Assembly: GCF_031759225.1 (NCBI RefSeq)
Contig: NZ_CP134494.1
Span: 2,230,501-2,294,500, forward strand
Length of the DNA: 64,000 nt
Direction of reading: 5' to 3'
Source: Mesobacillus jeotgali
GTDB lineage: Bacteria > Bacillota > Bacilli > Bacillales > Cytobacillaceae
Shown here: positions 63,397 through 64,000 of the stretch, one piece after another
Numbering within the stretch: the first letter of the stretch is position 1
How the letters are laid out: the number at the start of each line of letters is the position of its first letter
The notes under the pieces: model-generated
Database searches by the model: none
The model's input: the letters and a program-made list of their open reading frames with translations, nothing else
What the model was told of the DNA's origin: nothing
Position numbers and translations under genes: made by a program

Positions 63397-64000
63397 ATGA
63401 AGCTGAAAGAGCTGCTTGAAAATAATATCAGTAAATACGGTGCATATCCATTTATCTATTATAAAGACCAACAGTATACAAATATAGAAACACGGTCTTA
63501 TGCTGACAAGATCGCGAATGGCCTCCATAAACTTGGAGTAGGAAAAGGCGACCGGGTAGTCGTCTGTATGCCAAATAACCCTGAAGTGATATTTTCCTAT
63601 CAAGGCATTACCAGGAGCGGCGCTGTCATTGTTCCAATCATGTTCACCCTGCATCCAAAAGAAATTCAGTACATCATCAAAAATTGCGAAGCCAAAGTTG
63701 TCATTGCCTCTTCCTATACAGCAGAAAATATGAAAAAGGCGATAGAAGCCCTGGAAGTCAAACCAATCCTGGTTGTTACAGATCTTCCTGGCAGTGATGA
63801 TTCGTTAAACCTATATGATTTGATGTCTTCAGAATCAGCTGACACCGAGGAAGATTCTGATGAAAACGGAACCGCCGTGATTTTATACACCTCAGGAACG
63901 ACTGGAAATCCGAAAGGCGTTCTATTGACCCACAAAAACCTCTACACCAATGCAGTCAACTCCGCAGCCCATAATGAAACCGAAAGAGGCGTTACGATTG
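63397..64000 (+). CDS. acyl-CoA ligase, 3' end beyond window
   Basis: The first 201 residues of a second ANL-superfamily acyl-CoA synthetase: MKLKELLENNISKYGAYPF start, MPNNPEVIFSYQGITRSGAV, and P-loop ILYTSGTTGNPKGVLLTH near 165-182. ATG 63397 has CAGGAGTGG upstream. It is open to the last base of the window. It belongs to the same transcription unit as the MBL-fold gene and resembles benzoate- or cyclic-acid-CoA ligases only in general pattern. Confidence 0.9.
   Translation, partial: MKLKELLENNISKYGAYPFIYYKDQQYTNIETRSYADKIANGLHKLGVGKGDRVVVCMPNNPEVIFSYQGITRSGAVIVPIMFTLHPKEIQYIIKNCEAKVVIASSYTAENMKKAIEALEVKPILVVTDLPGSDDSLNLYDLMSSESADTEEDSDENGTAVILYTSGTTGNPKGVLLTHKNLYTNAVNSAAHNETERGVTI

Overview
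The window looks like the chromosome of a low-GC, endospore-forming Bacillaceae bacterium (Bacillus/Mesobacillus type). The evidence is GerP-type spore proteins, a KinB-like sporulation kinase, an RsbR-type stressosome protein, CspC/CspD cold-shock proteins, an S-box-controlled methionine operon, GGAGG ribosome binding sites and frequent TTG/GTG starts. No tRNA gene, intact rRNA gene, prophage or CRISPR array was seen.

Layout. 1-6.3 kb: end of an alpha/beta hydrolase, an SDR oxidoreductase, a small gene lying between two Rex-like operators, adhE, and a secreted M28 aminopeptidase. 6.4-9.4 kb: a spore block (Hsp20-like, GerPF-, GerPC- and GerPE-like genes, then a YetF protein and two more GerPF-like genes on the opposite strand) and cspC. 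9.4-24.8 kb: mostly single metabolic, transport and hypothetical genes, including bioY with a BirA-type operator, a TetR/MFS efflux divergon, a MATE pump, a VanW lipoprotein and a decayed 5S-rRNA-like relic. 24.97-28.25 kb: a complete 3278-bp TnsB/TnsC-type transposon. It has 5-bp target duplications (CCAAT) and three 24-bp-spaced repeats at each end, and it sits inside a 72-codon gene whose reading frame is restored when the element is removed.

28.5-36.4 kb: a SAM-riboswitch-controlled metI-metC-yitJ-metH operon, which makes methionine by transsulfuration and methylation. 36.5-47.7 kb: 52-bp-period intergenic repeats, a thermolysin-like protease, cstA with a small CC-ending protein and an ArsA/Get3-like ATPase, a frameshifted KinB-like kinase, a cspD-like gene, a glycine/cysteine-tailed protein and an RsbR-like protein. 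48-55 kb: sbcD-sbcC, a DUF3900-like gene, a NUDIX hydrolase and a methyltransferase. 55.1-64 kb: a ten-gene acyl-CoA catabolic region (SDRs, two acyl-CoA ligases, thioesterase, crotonase, quinone oxidoreductase, phosphotriesterase-like hydrolase, metallo-beta-lactamase fold hydrolase). It carries a TetR gene and two copies of one 16-bp operator. The last ligase runs off the window.

The strongest points for follow-up are the exactly delimited transposon and its interrupted host gene, the cstA/CC-ending protein/ArsA module, the acyl-CoA regulon with its twin operators and lactone-hydrolase-like members, the Rex-flanked small ORF, and the two unrelated 52-bp repeat families.
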